A stretch of 64,000 nucleotides of DNA from Candidatus Cloacimonadota bacterium (GCA_030600585.1 JAUVLU010000010.1:1-64000); one strand, 5' to 3'; shown: positions 34,645 through 43,437, numbered from the stretch's first letter. Numbers and translations are program-made. Notes: generated by a model not told the origin, from the letters alone.

Positions 34645-35046
34645 ATGAAACATAAACATTATTCACAAGTATCTTTGGAAGAAGTTACAATGGAAGGAGC
34701 AAAGAAAGCAAAGATTCGCTGGCTCATTTCAGAAAAGGATAAAGCTCCTAATTTTGCAATGCGCATGTTTGAGGTTGAACCCGGTGGTTTTACACCGTAT
34801 CATTCCCACAGTTGGGAACATGAAAATTTCATTGTTGAAGGTACCGGCACTTTGGTAACTGAAGACGGCGAATTTCCCTTCAAACAAGGTGATGTAATAT
34901 TTGTAGATCCTTTTATGAAACATAATTATAAAAATACAGGCGATACAACTCTTAAATTTCTTTGTTTAATTCCGTTAGAAAAACCGGCAAAAAAAATCAG
35001 ACAAAATGTGAATCCTTTTGCAGCCGGCAAAGCAAATAATTGTTAA
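34645..35046 (+). CDS. Small cupin-domain protein
   Basis: A protein of 133 aa with one cupin barrel. Metal-binding motif 1 is HSHSWEHENFIVEG (three His and one Glu), and motif 2 is FVDPFMKHNYKNTG. The C-terminal 20 residues are basic and include a Cys two residues from the end. Such single-domain cupins bind a metal but vary in function, so none is assigned. It lies 81 bp after nfu and 23 bp before the peptidase gene. Confidence 0.9.
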   Translation: MKHKHYSQVSLEEVTMEGAKKAKIRWLISEKDKAPNFAMRMFEVEPGGFTPYHSHSWEHENFIVEGTGTLVTEDGEFPFKQGDVIFVDPFMKHNYKNTGDTTLKFLCLIPLEKPAKKIRQNVNPFAAGKANNC

Positions 35047-35069
35047 TAAATATAAATAGGAGAAAGTTT

Positions 35070-36125
35070 ATGGAAAAGAAATTCTTTAAAGATCTTGTAA
35101 TGGCACCAAGCCCTTCCGGATTTGAACAACCGGCGCAGGAAGTGTACAGAAACTTTGTAAAAAAATACGCAGATGAAGTTACAACCGATGTTCATGGAAA
35201 TGTGATAGCACTTAAAAAAGGAACCGGCAAACTTCGTATCATGATTTCCGGTCATGCTGACGAAATTGGGCTGATGATTAAATACATCGATGATAACGGA
35301 TTTATCAGATTTACAGCTATTGGTGGTGTGGATGCAACTCTGCTCCCCGGACTTCGTGTAAATATCTATCATAATAAAAAGGTTGTACGTGGTATTATCG
35401 GCAGAAAGCCGATTCATTTAATGACCCCGGAAGATAGAAAAAATACACCAAAATTATCTGATCTCTGGATCGATATTGGCGCAAAAGATAAAAAAGCTGC
35501 TGAGAAAAGAGTGTGTGTTGGTGATCATATAACATACTCACCCGGTTTGGAAACTCTTTCAGGAAGCATTATTACAACTAAAGCTACAGATAATAAAGCA
35601 GGTGTTTACGTTGCCGGATGTCTTCTTAAAGAACTCGCCGGTAAAAAGATCTCTGCAAATATTTATTCGGTTTCTTCAGTTCAGGAAGAAGTTGGACTTC
35701 GCGGCGCAAGAACAAGTGCTTTTGGTATCGATCCACACGTTGGTATAGCAATTGATGTTACTCATGCTTCCGATTATCCGGGAATTGACAAAAATCAATT
35801 GGGTGAAGTTACATTGGGAAAAGGACCGTCCATCGCTGTTGGTGCAAACATAAACCCCAAAGTATTTGAACTTCTTAAAAAAGCCGGAGAAAATGTAAAA
35901 GTTCAGTATCAGATAGAAGCTGCACCACGCGGAACCGGAACCGATGCGAATGCGATTCAAATTACAAGAGCCGGTGTTGCAGCAGGACTCGTCAGTATTC
36001 CAAATAGATACATGCATACTCCCAACGAAGTGATCTCATTTAAAGATCTGGATGGAGCTGTGAAATTACTTGTTGAATTTGTGTGTCTAATCGATGATAA
36101 CACAGATTTTATTCCTAAAGTATAG
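35070..36125 (+). CDS. M42-family aminopeptidase
   Basis: A protein of 351 aa of the glutamyl aminopeptidase / cellulase M group. The co-catalytic metal ligands are visible in ISGHADEIG, TDNKAGVYV, SVQEEVGLRGA (catalytic Glu and ligand Glu), IDVTHASDYPG and the late RYMHTPNE. It forms large tetrahedral assemblies that degrade short peptides in the cytosol. ATG 35070 is chosen because AGGAG lies 7 nt upstream; the ATG-like start ten codons before would overlap the cupin gene and lacks a binding site. It ends before a palindromic repeat and a terminator. Confidence 0.94.
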   Translation: MEKKFFKDLVMAPSPSGFEQPAQEVYRNFVKKYADEVTTDVHGNVIALKKGTGKLRIMISGHADEIGLMIKYIDDNGFIRFTAIGGVDATLLPGLRVNIYHNKKVVRGIIGRKPIHLMTPEDRKNTPKLSDLWIDIGAKDKKAAEKRVCVGDHITYSPGLETLSGSIITTKATDNKAGVYVAGCLLKELAGKKISANIYSVSSVQEEVGLRGARTSAFGIDPHVGIAIDVTHASDYPGIDKNQLGEVTLGKGPSIAVGANINPKVFELLKKAGENVKVQYQIEAAPRGTGTDANAIQITRAGVAAGLVSIPNRYMHTPNEVISFKDLDGAVKLLVEFVCLIDDNTDFIPKV

Positions 36126-36139
36126 ACTAATTAGTGATC

Positions 36140-36296
36140 ATCCGTAGAGTCGGTTTTATCATCCTGCCTGCCACGTCGAAGCTTAGCGAAGACGGGAGCG
36201 GAGTCGGTTTTGTCATCCTGAGCGGAGTCGAAGGATTGTAACAATATGGTTCGTCTAAGCCTGTCCTGAGCTAAGTCGAAAGGCTCAGCACGATAG
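36140..36296. repeat. Dispersed intergenic repeat cluster (TCATCCTGAGCGGAGTCGAAGGAT type)
   Basis: AGTCGGTTTTATCATCCTG and AGTCGGTTTTGTCATCCTG occur in tandem here, followed by AGCGGAGTCGAAGGATTG and TCCTGAGCTAAGTCGAAAGG. Words of this kind recur at 47221 in altered form. Short GTCGAAG motifs are characteristic of a very widespread intergenic repeat of FCB and other bacteria. No coding function is seen. Confidence 0.7.
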
Positions 36297-36342
36297 TTTT
36301 TATGATTTTATGTACTTTGCGAATAGACGTTAAATAATAAAT

Positions 36343-36373
36343 AAAAGGTAGAGAATTTTCTCTGCCTTTTTAT
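36343..36373 (+). terminator. Rho-independent terminator after the M42 peptidase gene
   Basis: AAAAGG-T-AGAGAA pairs with TTCTCT-G-CCTTTT (stem with one mismatch), followed by T-rich sequence. The palindrome would also work in the other direction. Confidence 0.75.
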
Positions 36374-36386
36374 AATCTGAGGTAAT

Positions 36387-37136
36387 ATGATAATTGTTAA
36401 TAATCTTACAAAAGTATTTCATCAACAAAATGGGGAAGAGCTTTATGCTGTTAATGATCTCTCATTCACTGCTGATAAGGGTGAGATAGTTGTTTTATTG
36501 GGAGTGAACGGAGCGGGGAAGACGACTGCAATGCGGATGCTTTCTACTGTTTTGCAGCCTACGGCAGGAACTGCAACTCTCGAAGGCTACGATCTTAAAA
36601 AAGATCCACAGAATGTGAGAGCTAATCTTGGGTTTCTTTCGGGGGATACCGGACTTTATGCCAGACTTACCGCACGCGAAACTATTACATATTTTGCTAG
36701 ACTGTATGATGTTCCTGAAAATAAGATAGATGCCCGGATAAATGAAATGGCTGATCTATTGGATATGCATGATTTCCTGGATAAAAAAATCGATTTTCTT
36801 TCCACCGGCATGAAACAGAAAGTTTCCATAGCTCGCTCGATTATTCACGATCCTCCCATAATGATATTTGATGAACCAACTGCGGGACTCGATATCCTGA
36901 CTGCAAAAAATATAATCTCCTTCATTCATAAATGTAAAGAAGATGGGAAATGTGTTCTCTTCTCAACTCATATCATGCGGGAAGCCGAACGAATTGCAGA
37001 TAAAATTGTCATGATCCATCAAGGGAAAGTTCTGGCTCAGGGCAGTTGGGAAAATTTTAAAAAAGATACAGGTCTGCATGACCTCGATGACATTTTCATT
37101 CATTATGTGAATAACATAACGAAGGAGGATGTATGA
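36387..37136 (+). CDS. ABC transporter ATP-binding protein (NatA-like)
   Basis: A protein of 249 aa. Walker A is LGVNGAGKTT, the signature is STGMKQKVSIA (a variant of LSGGQ) and Walker B is PIMIFDEPTAGLD, followed by the His of FSTHIM. It is most like the NatA / drug- or ion-exporter group. It overlaps by 4 bp the gene of its permease, so the two form an export system. Confidence 0.93.
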   Translation: MIIVNNLTKVFHQQNGEELYAVNDLSFTADKGEIVVLLGVNGAGKTTAMRMLSTVLQPTAGTATLEGYDLKKDPQNVRANLGFLSGDTGLYARLTARETITYFARLYDVPENKIDARINEMADLLDMHDFLDKKIDFLSTGMKQKVSIARSIIHDPPIMIFDEPTAGLDILTAKNIISFIHKCKEDGKCVLFSTHIMREAERIADKIVMIHQGKVLAQGSWENFKKDTGLHDLDDIFIHYVNNITKEDV

Positions 37137-39187
37137 ATTTAAAGAAAATATTCGTAATCTATAAAAAAGAAATGCTCGATCTCGTTCGTGACAGAAGAAC
37201 TATAATTACCGCATTCGTACTTCCAATTATACTCTATCCACTTTTAATGATCGGTATTTCATCGATGATGTCACGTCAGGAAATGAAACTGGAGCAGCAG
37301 GAACTTGTTATATATCTTAATGATACTATTCATGATGAGACTTCCCGTGAATTAATAGAATCACTTTCTCAAATCGAGACTCTTCAAATCATGGATGAAG
37401 CAATAGTTTACAACGAGGGTACATATCTTGATCTACTTCAGGATAAATCTATTCAGGCTCTGATCAATATTGAGGACAGTCTATCTTCATCCGGCTATAG
37501 AATTTTCAATATTACCTGTTTCTACGATGAAACTTCCGAGAAAAGTTCTATGGCATACAGAAAGATCAAAGACAATCTGCGTGATCTTGAAGAAGTTCTT
37601 ATCAGTAAAAGATTGGAGAAGATAAAAATAAACAGTGAAATTCTCAATGCAGTAGAGATCAAAAAGGAGAATATCGCTCCACCGGAACAGATGGTCGGTT
37701 TTGTTGTTGGGAAGTTCCTGCCGTATCTGCTTATTATGCTTACGATAAGCGGTGCTTCTGTAATAGCATCGGATCTGATAGCTGGTGAAAAGGAACGCGG
37801 CACGCTTGAAACAATTCTGGTAAGTGCTGCTAGACGGGATGAACTGGTTATTGGTAAATATCTCACAATTATTACAATTTCAATTATCACTGTTCTTTTA
37901 AATCTTTTGAGTATGTATCTGTCTTTCCGGCATATATTTATGCAGACGGGAACAAATATAGGTGACTTCCAATTACCAATTGGAAATTTTGTGCTCATCT
38001 TGTTGTTGATGCTTCCATTAATTACATTATTCTCAGCTATTCTGCTTTCTATTTCAACATATTCCAGGAATATTAAGGAAGCTCAAAGCTATCAAATGCC
38101 GTTACTTTTTGGAGCTATCATGCTTTCTATGGTTAGTTTTCTGCCCGGATTTGAATTGAATATAGGTTTCGCTCTTATCCCAATTGTAAATTTTTCTTTG
38201 TTAATGCGCGATATCATGATGAATAATTTTCAATTAAGTTATTTATTTATTGTAATAGGGTCCACACTGGTCCTAGATGTTATCACAGTATATATTTCAA
38301 TAAAACTATTCCATAGTGAAAATGTTCTTTTTAGAACTGCCGAGGAAAAATCACTGAAATTCTGGGGTAAAAATAAGAAAGATGTTCTCAACATACAATT
38401 TATTATGGTCTATTTTGTTATCATGATAATTGCACTTTATTATATCGGTGGAAGCTGGCAGTTAAAGGATATGATGAACGGACTCATCAAAACTCAATTA
38501 CTCATAATTTTATTACCGGTAATAATGATTTTAAGAATTTCTAAAGCAGATATTAAAAAGACTTTAAGATTGAATTATACAAATCCGATAAATTTCTTGT
38601 TAGTGCTCATTGCAGCACTTCCACTTTTATTGTTATCAGGAATTTTGGGTCAGATTATTAACCATATATTTCCTGTTTCCGAAGCATATTTGGAAATCCT
38701 GCAGAATCTGATTACAGTTCAACAAGAAGGTTTATGGTTCACGATCTTCGTAGTTGGAATTTTACCAGGGGTTTGTGAGGAAGTAATGTTCAGGGGGTTT
38801 ATTTTAAATGCCTTAAGAAAGAAAGGGGTTTGGTATGGAATAATTCTTACGGCTGTTTTGTTTGGAGCTTTCCATCTTGATCCGTTCCGTTTTCTTCCTG
38901 CAACTTTACTTGGAATTTGGCTTGGTTATCTCGCAGTTAAAACTAATAGCTTATTTGTACCTGTTCTGGCACATTTTTTGCAGAATTCACTGGCAATTCT
39001 CATAACAAATTATGCAGAGAATTTTTCATTTATCAAACTTATAATTAGAGATGATGAGATAGCATATTGGGTTGTTATTCCTTCTGTAATAATACTTTAT
39101 TTTGTTGTAAAAGGTTTATCAACTCTAAATCCTAAAACCTTCGCAACGGTCGAGGAACAAGACCTTGCGAACGGTGACAAAGATTGA
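37133..39187 (+). CDS. ABC-2 permease fused to a CPBP intramembrane protease (NatB-type)
   Basis: A protein of 684 aa. Residues 1-400 form an ABC-2 permease: a first helix near 27-45, a large extracytoplasmic loop, then six helices including IASDLIAGEKERGTLETIL. Residues about 410-660 form a CPBP/CAAX-type membrane protease with CEEVMFRGFIL (motif 1, Glu-Glu), FGAFHLDPFRF (motif 2 His) and AHFLQNS (motif 3 His). Fused permease-proteases of this order are known in several phyla. Their cargo is unknown; sodium or peptide export is proposed for relatives. The last 17 residues (KTFATVEEQDLANGDKD) and the stop are encoded by a dispersed repeat. Confidence 0.9.
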   Translation: MNLKKIFVIYKKEMLDLVRDRRTIITAFVLPIILYPLLMIGISSMMSRQEMKLEQQELVIYLNDTIHDETSRELIESLSQIETLQIMDEAIVYNEGTYLDLLQDKSIQALINIEDSLSSSGYRIFNITCFYDETSEKSSMAYRKIKDNLRDLEEVLISKRLEKIKINSEILNAVEIKKENIAPPEQMVGFVVGKFLPYLLIMLTISGASVIASDLIAGEKERGTLETILVSAARRDELVIGKYLTIITISIITVLLNLLSMYLSFRHIFMQTGTNIGDFQLPIGNFVLILLLMLPLITLFSAILLSISTYSRNIKEAQSYQMPLLFGAIMLSMVSFLPGFELNIGFALIPIVNFSLLMRDIMMNNFQLSYLFIVIGSTLVLDVITVYISIKLFHSENVLFRTAEEKSLKFWGKNKKDVLNIQFIMVYFVIMIIALYYIGGSWQLKDMMNGLIKTQLLIILLPVIMILRISKADIKKTLRLNYTNPINFLLVLIAALPLLLLSGILGQIINHIFPVSEAYLEILQNLITVQQEGLWFTIFVVGILPGVCEEVMFRGFILNALRKKGVWYGIILTAVLFGAFHLDPFRFLPATLLGIWLGYLAVKTNSLFVPVLAHFLQNSLAILITNYAENFSFIKLIIRDDEIAYWVVIPSVIILYFVVKGLSTLNPKTFATVEEQDLANGDKD

Positions 39188-39343
39188 TCAGTGTTTCTTC
39201 CAACCATTGCGTCCATTCTCCGAAGTATTCTACGAAGGATGAAGAGGTCTCCGACCATCAGACAGGTGAGAGAGTTCCAGCATCGTTTTCTTGAAAAGCA
39301 GGAAGAATCAATGACGAAAGCCGATGCATCATCCGTAAGGTTT
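39134..39343. repeat. Fold-back repeat, AACCTTGCG family, copy 2
   Basis: It starts AAAACCTTCGCAACGGTCG, contains GACCTTGCGAACGGTGACAAA and TCCAACCATTGCG, and ends with the inverse arm TCCAGCATCGTTTTC...AAAGCCGATGCATCATC, then CCGTAAGGTTT. The first 54 bp are inside the coding region of the ABC permease fusion. Confidence 0.85.
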
Positions 39344-39349
39344 AGTGTT

Positions 39350-39482
39350 ACCTTCGCAACGGTTGAAATCCTTGCGAATGGTGACAAAGTGATTTAATGG
39401 TTGAACGCCTTGCGAATGGTGAAAATGATTGATCAGTGTTTCTTTCAACCATTGCGGAGGACATTGTCCATCCGCAAGGTTT
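39350..39482. repeat. Fold-back repeat, AACCTTGCG family, copy 3 (shorter)
   Basis: It begins ACCTTCGCAACGGTTGAAA, 6 bp after copy 2. It contains CCTTGCGAATGGTGACAAAG and a second CCTTGCGAATGGTG, and ends in the hairpin AACCATTGCGGA / TCCGCAAGGTTT. It ends 22 bp before the glmS start. Together, copies 2 and 3 fill the 317-bp gap between the ABC permease gene and glmS; no glmS-type ribozyme is seen. Confidence 0.85.
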
Positions 39483-39504
39483 CAGTAAATATTAAGGAGC
39501 AAAT

Positions 39505-41343
39505 ATGTGTGGTATAGTAGGATATATTGGTAAAAGAAATGCAACACCAATAATTATTGAGGGAATTAAGAGATTGGAATATCGTGGTTACGATAGTTCC
39601 GGTATTGCAATTCTGAATGATGAAAAAGAACTTAAGATATTTAAAGAATCAGGTAAAATAATAGAACTTGAAAGAGCTTTACCTTCACCTGAACAAACTT
39701 TCGGAAATGTTGGAATTGCTCACACTCGCTGGGCAACTCATGGTGAACCAAATACAATTAACGCACACCCGCATACCGGCTGTAAAGGCAAGATTGCCGT
39801 TGTTCACAACGGTATTATTGAAAATCATATGAACTTACGTAACAAATTAGAATCAGAAGGTCACAAGTTCAAAAGTGACACCGATTCAGAAGTCTTAGCA
39901 CATCTAATTGAACACTTTTTAAAGATAGAAAATAATCTTAAGATAGCTGTTCAGGATGCTTTAAAATTAGTAGAAGGAACATTTGGTATTGCAGTTATCA
40001 GCCAAGAAAATCCTGATAGTATAATTGCAGCTCGTAAGGGAAGTCCGTTAATCTTAGGGATTGGGGAAGACGAGTTTTTTGTTACTTCAGATGTGACTGC
40101 TATAATTATTCATACAAAAAAAGTTATCTATCTCGAAGATGATGAAATTGTAACCATAAACCATGAAAGTTACCAAATTACAAATTTGCAAAATGAAGAT
40201 ATTGAAGCCGATATTTCAATTGTAGATTGGGATGTATCCTCAATTGATAAAGGAGAATACAAGCATTTTATGCTCAAGGAGATCTTCGAACAACCTACTT
40301 CTATCTATAATGCCTTTAGAGGACGACTTTATGGAAGACTTTCTACTGTGAAGTTGGGTGGATTGAATATGACAGGAGAGGAGTTACGCAGGGTTAAAAG
40401 GCTACAAATAATTGCCTGTGGAACTTCCTGGCATGCAGCTCTTATTGGAAAACACATCATAGAAAATCTGGCAAGGATCCCTGTAGAAGTGGAATATGCC
40501 AGTGAGTATCGTTATCGAAATCCAATCATTCCAGAGGATACAATTGTTTTTGCAATCAGTCAATCTGGTGAAACAGCCGATACTCTTGCCGGTTTAAGAG
40601 AAGCGCAGGCAAAAGGTGCTAGAGTTCTGGGTATCACAAATACTATTGGAAGTACAATTGCCCGTGAATCTGATGGTGGCACATATATTCATGCCGGAGT
40701 TGAGATAGGTGTAGCCTCTACAAAAGCATTTACATCTCAAGTAACAATTCTTACACTTCTTGCTGTTTTATTGGGTAGAATGAAAGATCTCCAACCTACT
40801 TTCGGAAAATCTTTCATCAGGGAACTCGAATTAATTCCCAAAAAGATTGAAGTTATATTACAAAAAAGCAACGAGATTAGAAAAATTGCAAAAACAATAA
40901 AAAACTTTCCAAATGCGCTTTATCTGGGAAGAGGTGTGAATTACCCTGTAGCTTTAGAGGGTGCACTCAAGCTAAAGGAAATTTCCTACATTCATGCAGA
41001 AGGTTATCCTGCAGCCGAAATGAAACACGGTCCGATTGCACTAATAGATGAAAATATGCCCGTTATAGCCATTGCCCCTGATGATGAAATTTACGAAAAA
41101 ATTATTTCTAACTTAGAAGAAGTGAAAGCAAGGAATGGTCGTATTATTTCTATTGCCACAGAAGGTGATGAAAGGATTAAACAAATATCAGAGAGTGTTA
41201 TTTATGTTCCGAAAACTATTAGGACATTGCAGCCTCTACTTACAGTGATTCCACTTCAACTTCTCGCATATCATGTTGCAGACCTGCGCGGATTAGATGT
41301 AGATCAACCCAGGAATCTTGCCAAAAGCGTCACTGTAGAATAA
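39505..41343 (+). CDS. glmS: Glutamine--fructose-6-phosphate aminotransferase (isomerizing)
   Basis: A protein of 612 aa that makes glucosamine 6-phosphate for cell-wall and lipopolysaccharide sugars. Cys2 after the initiator Met is the glutaminase nucleophile (MCGIVGYIG). RGYDSSG, HTRWATHGEP and HNGIIENH are conserved. Two SIS domains follow, with CGTSWHAAL, SQSGETADTL and the C-terminal QPRNLAKSVTVE. The ribosome-binding site AAGGAG lies just after a repeat. Control must rest on a promoter inside or before the repeats. Confidence 0.97.
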   Translation: MCGIVGYIGKRNATPIIIEGIKRLEYRGYDSSGIAILNDEKELKIFKESGKIIELERALPSPEQTFGNVGIAHTRWATHGEPNTINAHPHTGCKGKIAVVHNGIIENHMNLRNKLESEGHKFKSDTDSEVLAHLIEHFLKIENNLKIAVQDALKLVEGTFGIAVISQENPDSIIAARKGSPLILGIGEDEFFVTSDVTAIIIHTKKVIYLEDDEIVTINHESYQITNLQNEDIEADISIVDWDVSSIDKGEYKHFMLKEIFEQPTSIYNAFRGRLYGRLSTVKLGGLNMTGEELRRVKRLQIIACGTSWHAALIGKHIIENLARIPVEVEYASEYRYRNPIIPEDTIVFAISQSGETADTLAGLREAQAKGARVLGITNTIGSTIARESDGGTYIHAGVEIGVASTKAFTSQVTILTLLAVLLGRMKDLQPTFGKSFIRELELIPKKIEVILQKSNEIRKIAKTIKNFPNALYLGRGVNYPVALEGALKLKEISYIHAEGYPAAEMKHGPIALIDENMPVIAIAPDDEIYEKIISNLEEVKARNGRIISIATEGDERIKQISESVIYVPKTIRTLQPLLTVIPLQLLAYHVADLRGLDVDQPRNLAKSVTVE

Positions 41344-41351
41344 TTGTTATT

Positions 41352-41501
41352 TACCTTCGCAATCATGCATCGGCTTTGCAAAGCAAAACGATGCTGGAAC
41401 TCTCTTGCTTAACAAACGGTCGAGGAACGAGACCTTGCGAATGGTGACTAAAAGAATGGTTGTTCAACCATTGCGGAGGTCTTTGACCATCCGCAAGGTT
41501 T
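41352..41501. repeat. Fold-back repeat, AACCTTGCG family, copy 4
   Basis: It starts ACCTTCGCAATCATGCATCGG, has a GCATCG / CGATGC hairpin around GCTTTGCAAAGCAAAA, then ACGGTCGAGGAACGAGACC and TTGCGAATGGTGAC, and ends in the hairpin AACCATTGCGGA / TCCGCAAGGTTT. It fills the 168-bp gap between glmS and recO almost completely, and the recO ribosome-binding site TAAGGT begins at its last base. Confidence 0.85.
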
Positions 41502-41511
41502 AAGGTAATTT

Positions 41512-42255
41512 ATGAGCAGAGATATAAAAACTAAAGGAATAATAATCAAGAAAATCAATTTTCGTGAGACCAGTATTATTCTTGATGTATTAACACCTGA
41601 GTATGGCGTTATCTCTGTAATGGCAAAAGGAATACGCACACAAAAAAGCAAGAACACCGGACTGCTTGAAATTCTTAATGAGCTTGAACTTGTTCTTTAC
41701 AAAAATCCAAACTCAGAATGGTATATTTATAAATCTTCCAATATCATAAATGCACACCTGTTTAATATTGATCTTCCAACCGGTATCCTCATGCAGGCTG
41801 CGGTAGAAGTGATCCGGCAGATCATTATTCCAATAGAAGATTCACAGGAAATTTATAAGTTACTCGAAACTTACCTTGAATACATAAAAACGGTTAAGAA
41901 AAACGGAATTGCGATCTTCTGGCGTTTTCTGCTGAAACTATTTAGGATTATTGGAATTGAATTCAATATTACAAATTGCATAGAATGCTCTCAAAGAAAA
42001 CATTTCGTAGCGTACTTTCCCCAAAAACATGGCTTTATCTGTGAGGATTGTTACCGTCCAGTTTATGATGAAAAGCTATTTAAGATAAATAGTAACGCAG
42101 CAGAACTGATCTCAAAATTAAATAATATTGGGAAATATCTCAATGAAATATCAATTCCAAAATCAACAATAAAACAATTGAATAGAATATTCATTACACA
42201 TCTATCAGAACATTTTCATAAGAATTTCCATTTGAAAAGTGTTGAATTGTTGTAA
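41512..42255 (+). CDS. recO: DNA repair protein RecO
   Basis: A protein of 247 aa. The N-terminal OB domain (KTKGIIIKKINFRETSIILDV) is followed by VMAKGIRTQKSKN. A C-terminal zinc-binding region has CIEC and CEDC, 25 residues apart. It anneals single strands and works with RecF, encoded at 22277, and RecR to load RecA. A fold-back repeat ends 10 bp before the ATG. Confidence 0.93.
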   Translation: MSRDIKTKGIIIKKINFRETSIILDVLTPEYGVISVMAKGIRTQKSKNTGLLEILNELELVLYKNPNSEWYIYKSSNIINAHLFNIDLPTGILMQAAVEVIRQIIIPIEDSQEIYKLLETYLEYIKTVKKNGIAIFWRFLLKLFRIIGIEFNITNCIECSQRKHFVAYFPQKHGFICEDCYRPVYDEKLFKINSNAAELISKLNNIGKYLNEISIPKSTIKQLNRIFITHLSEHFHKNFHLKSVELL

Positions 42256-42261
42256 TGCTTT

Positions 42262-42315
42262 AACCTTGAAAATGTTTCTTTCAAGGTATCTTCCTGTTTA
42301 ACACTTTCAAGGTTT
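42262..42315 (+). other. Alternative hairpins after recO
   Basis: ACCTTGAAA (42263-42271) can pair with TTTCAAGGT at 42279-42287 or with TTTCAAGGT at 42305-42313. The first hairpin has a 7-nt loop, the second is followed by TTTATATATT. It is probably a terminator region; the mutually exclusive arrangement is the odd point. Confidence 0.45.
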
Positions 42316-42453
42316 ATATATTCTCCGTGTCTTTGTATTTAATATCCTGTCTATCCAGTTGATCCGGTCAAAAATACCTGCTTATTTCACCTTAAAATAA
42401 CTTAAAACCATAACAATTGACAAATTAACTGCCCTAATTTTTGTGACGAATAT

Positions 42454-43437
42454 ATGAAAAGAAAAGATATAATTAATCTAATTTTATTTATTTTGGTGTT
42501 TGCTTTTGCGGCATACAGGTATTCAACCAGAACATATTCATCACAGAGATCTGCCTTTGTAATGGATACACTGGTTGATATAAAAATTGAAACGAAACAT
42601 AAGAATACAAATGAGTTATTGGATATGGCATTCAGATTAATGGAAGATTATGAGGATAAATTATCATTTTATAAAAACGAAAGCCCAATATGGAAATTCA
42701 ATAATTCCATCATCGATAGTCTTTACATTGATGAAAACCTAAAAGAAATTCTTCTCATTTCCGAAAAACTTTTCAGTAAGACAAACTCACATTACGATAT
42801 CACCATTGGTGCTTTATCTGAGGTTTGGGATTTTGATAATAATATAATTCCTTCAAATTCAGAGATTGAAAAAGCAATTCAAAATACTAATTTCAGAAAA
42901 TTAATAATTCAAAACGGTTATCTGTATAAACCGGCTGGAATGAAGATAAATCTGGGAAGCTTGGCAAAGGGTTATATTATTGATAAAACAATCGAATATT
43001 TAAAGCAGCAGAATGTAATTTCAGGATTTGTTAATGCCGGGGGCGATATGCGTATCTTCGGCAGGAAGAAACCTTTTAAAATTGGAATTCAGCATCCCAG
43101 AAGTGAATCGAACGAAATGATCGATGTGATAAAAGTTATGAATATGTCGGTTGTTACTTCAGGTGATTATGAAAGATATTTCATAAAAGATGGAAAACGT
43201 TATCATCATATTATCGATCCTTTTACGGGTTATCCATCACAAAATGCTGTCTCTGTCACTGTTATTGCCAAAACTGCTTTAATTGCCGATGCATATTCTA
43301 CTGCGCTGTTTTTATTGGAACCGGAAAATGCAATAAAACTTGCAGATGAAACCGAAGAACTTGATGCAGTTATTTATTTTTTTAGAGAAGATAAAATAGA
43401 GAAACTTGAAACTGTTGGAATAAATGTTTATTATTGA
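42454..43437 (+). CDS. apbE: FAD:protein FMN transferase
   Basis: A protein of 327 aa. A hydrophobic anchor (about 8-21) without a lipobox Cys is followed by the ApbE domain: VMDTLVDIKIE, LSFYKNES, NLGSLAKGYIIDKTIE, NAGGDMRIFG, VTSGDYERYF, HHIIDPFTGYPS and DAYSTALF. It attaches FMN to Thr or Ser of flavoproteins such as RnfG/RnfD or NqrB/C on the outer face of the membrane. No Rnf genes are in the window. Confidence 0.95.
   Translation: MKRKDIINLILFILVFAFAAYRYSTRTYSSQRSAFVMDTLVDIKIETKHKNTNELLDMAFRLMEDYEDKLSFYKNESPIWKFNNSIIDSLYIDENLKEILLISEKLFSKTNSHYDITIGALSEVWDFDNNIIPSNSEIEKAIQNTNFRKLIIQNGYLYKPAGMKINLGSLAKGYIIDKTIEYLKQQNVISGFVNAGGDMRIFGRKKPFKIGIQHPRSESNEMIDVIKVMNMSVVTSGDYERYFIKDGKRYHHIIDPFTGYPSQNAVSVTVIAKTALIADAYSTALFLLEPENAIKLADETEELDAVIYFFREDKIEKLETVGINVYY

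Noticed and set aside
37522-37998. 158-codon minus-strand open frame opposite the ABC permease
   Set aside because: Shadow of a well-supported coding region, with low-complexity Ser/Ile content and no ribosome-binding site.
39344-39504. A glmS ribozyme upstream of glmS
   Set aside because: The leader consists of fold-back repeat DNA and I cannot find the ribozyme core; this element is typical of Gram-positive bacteria.
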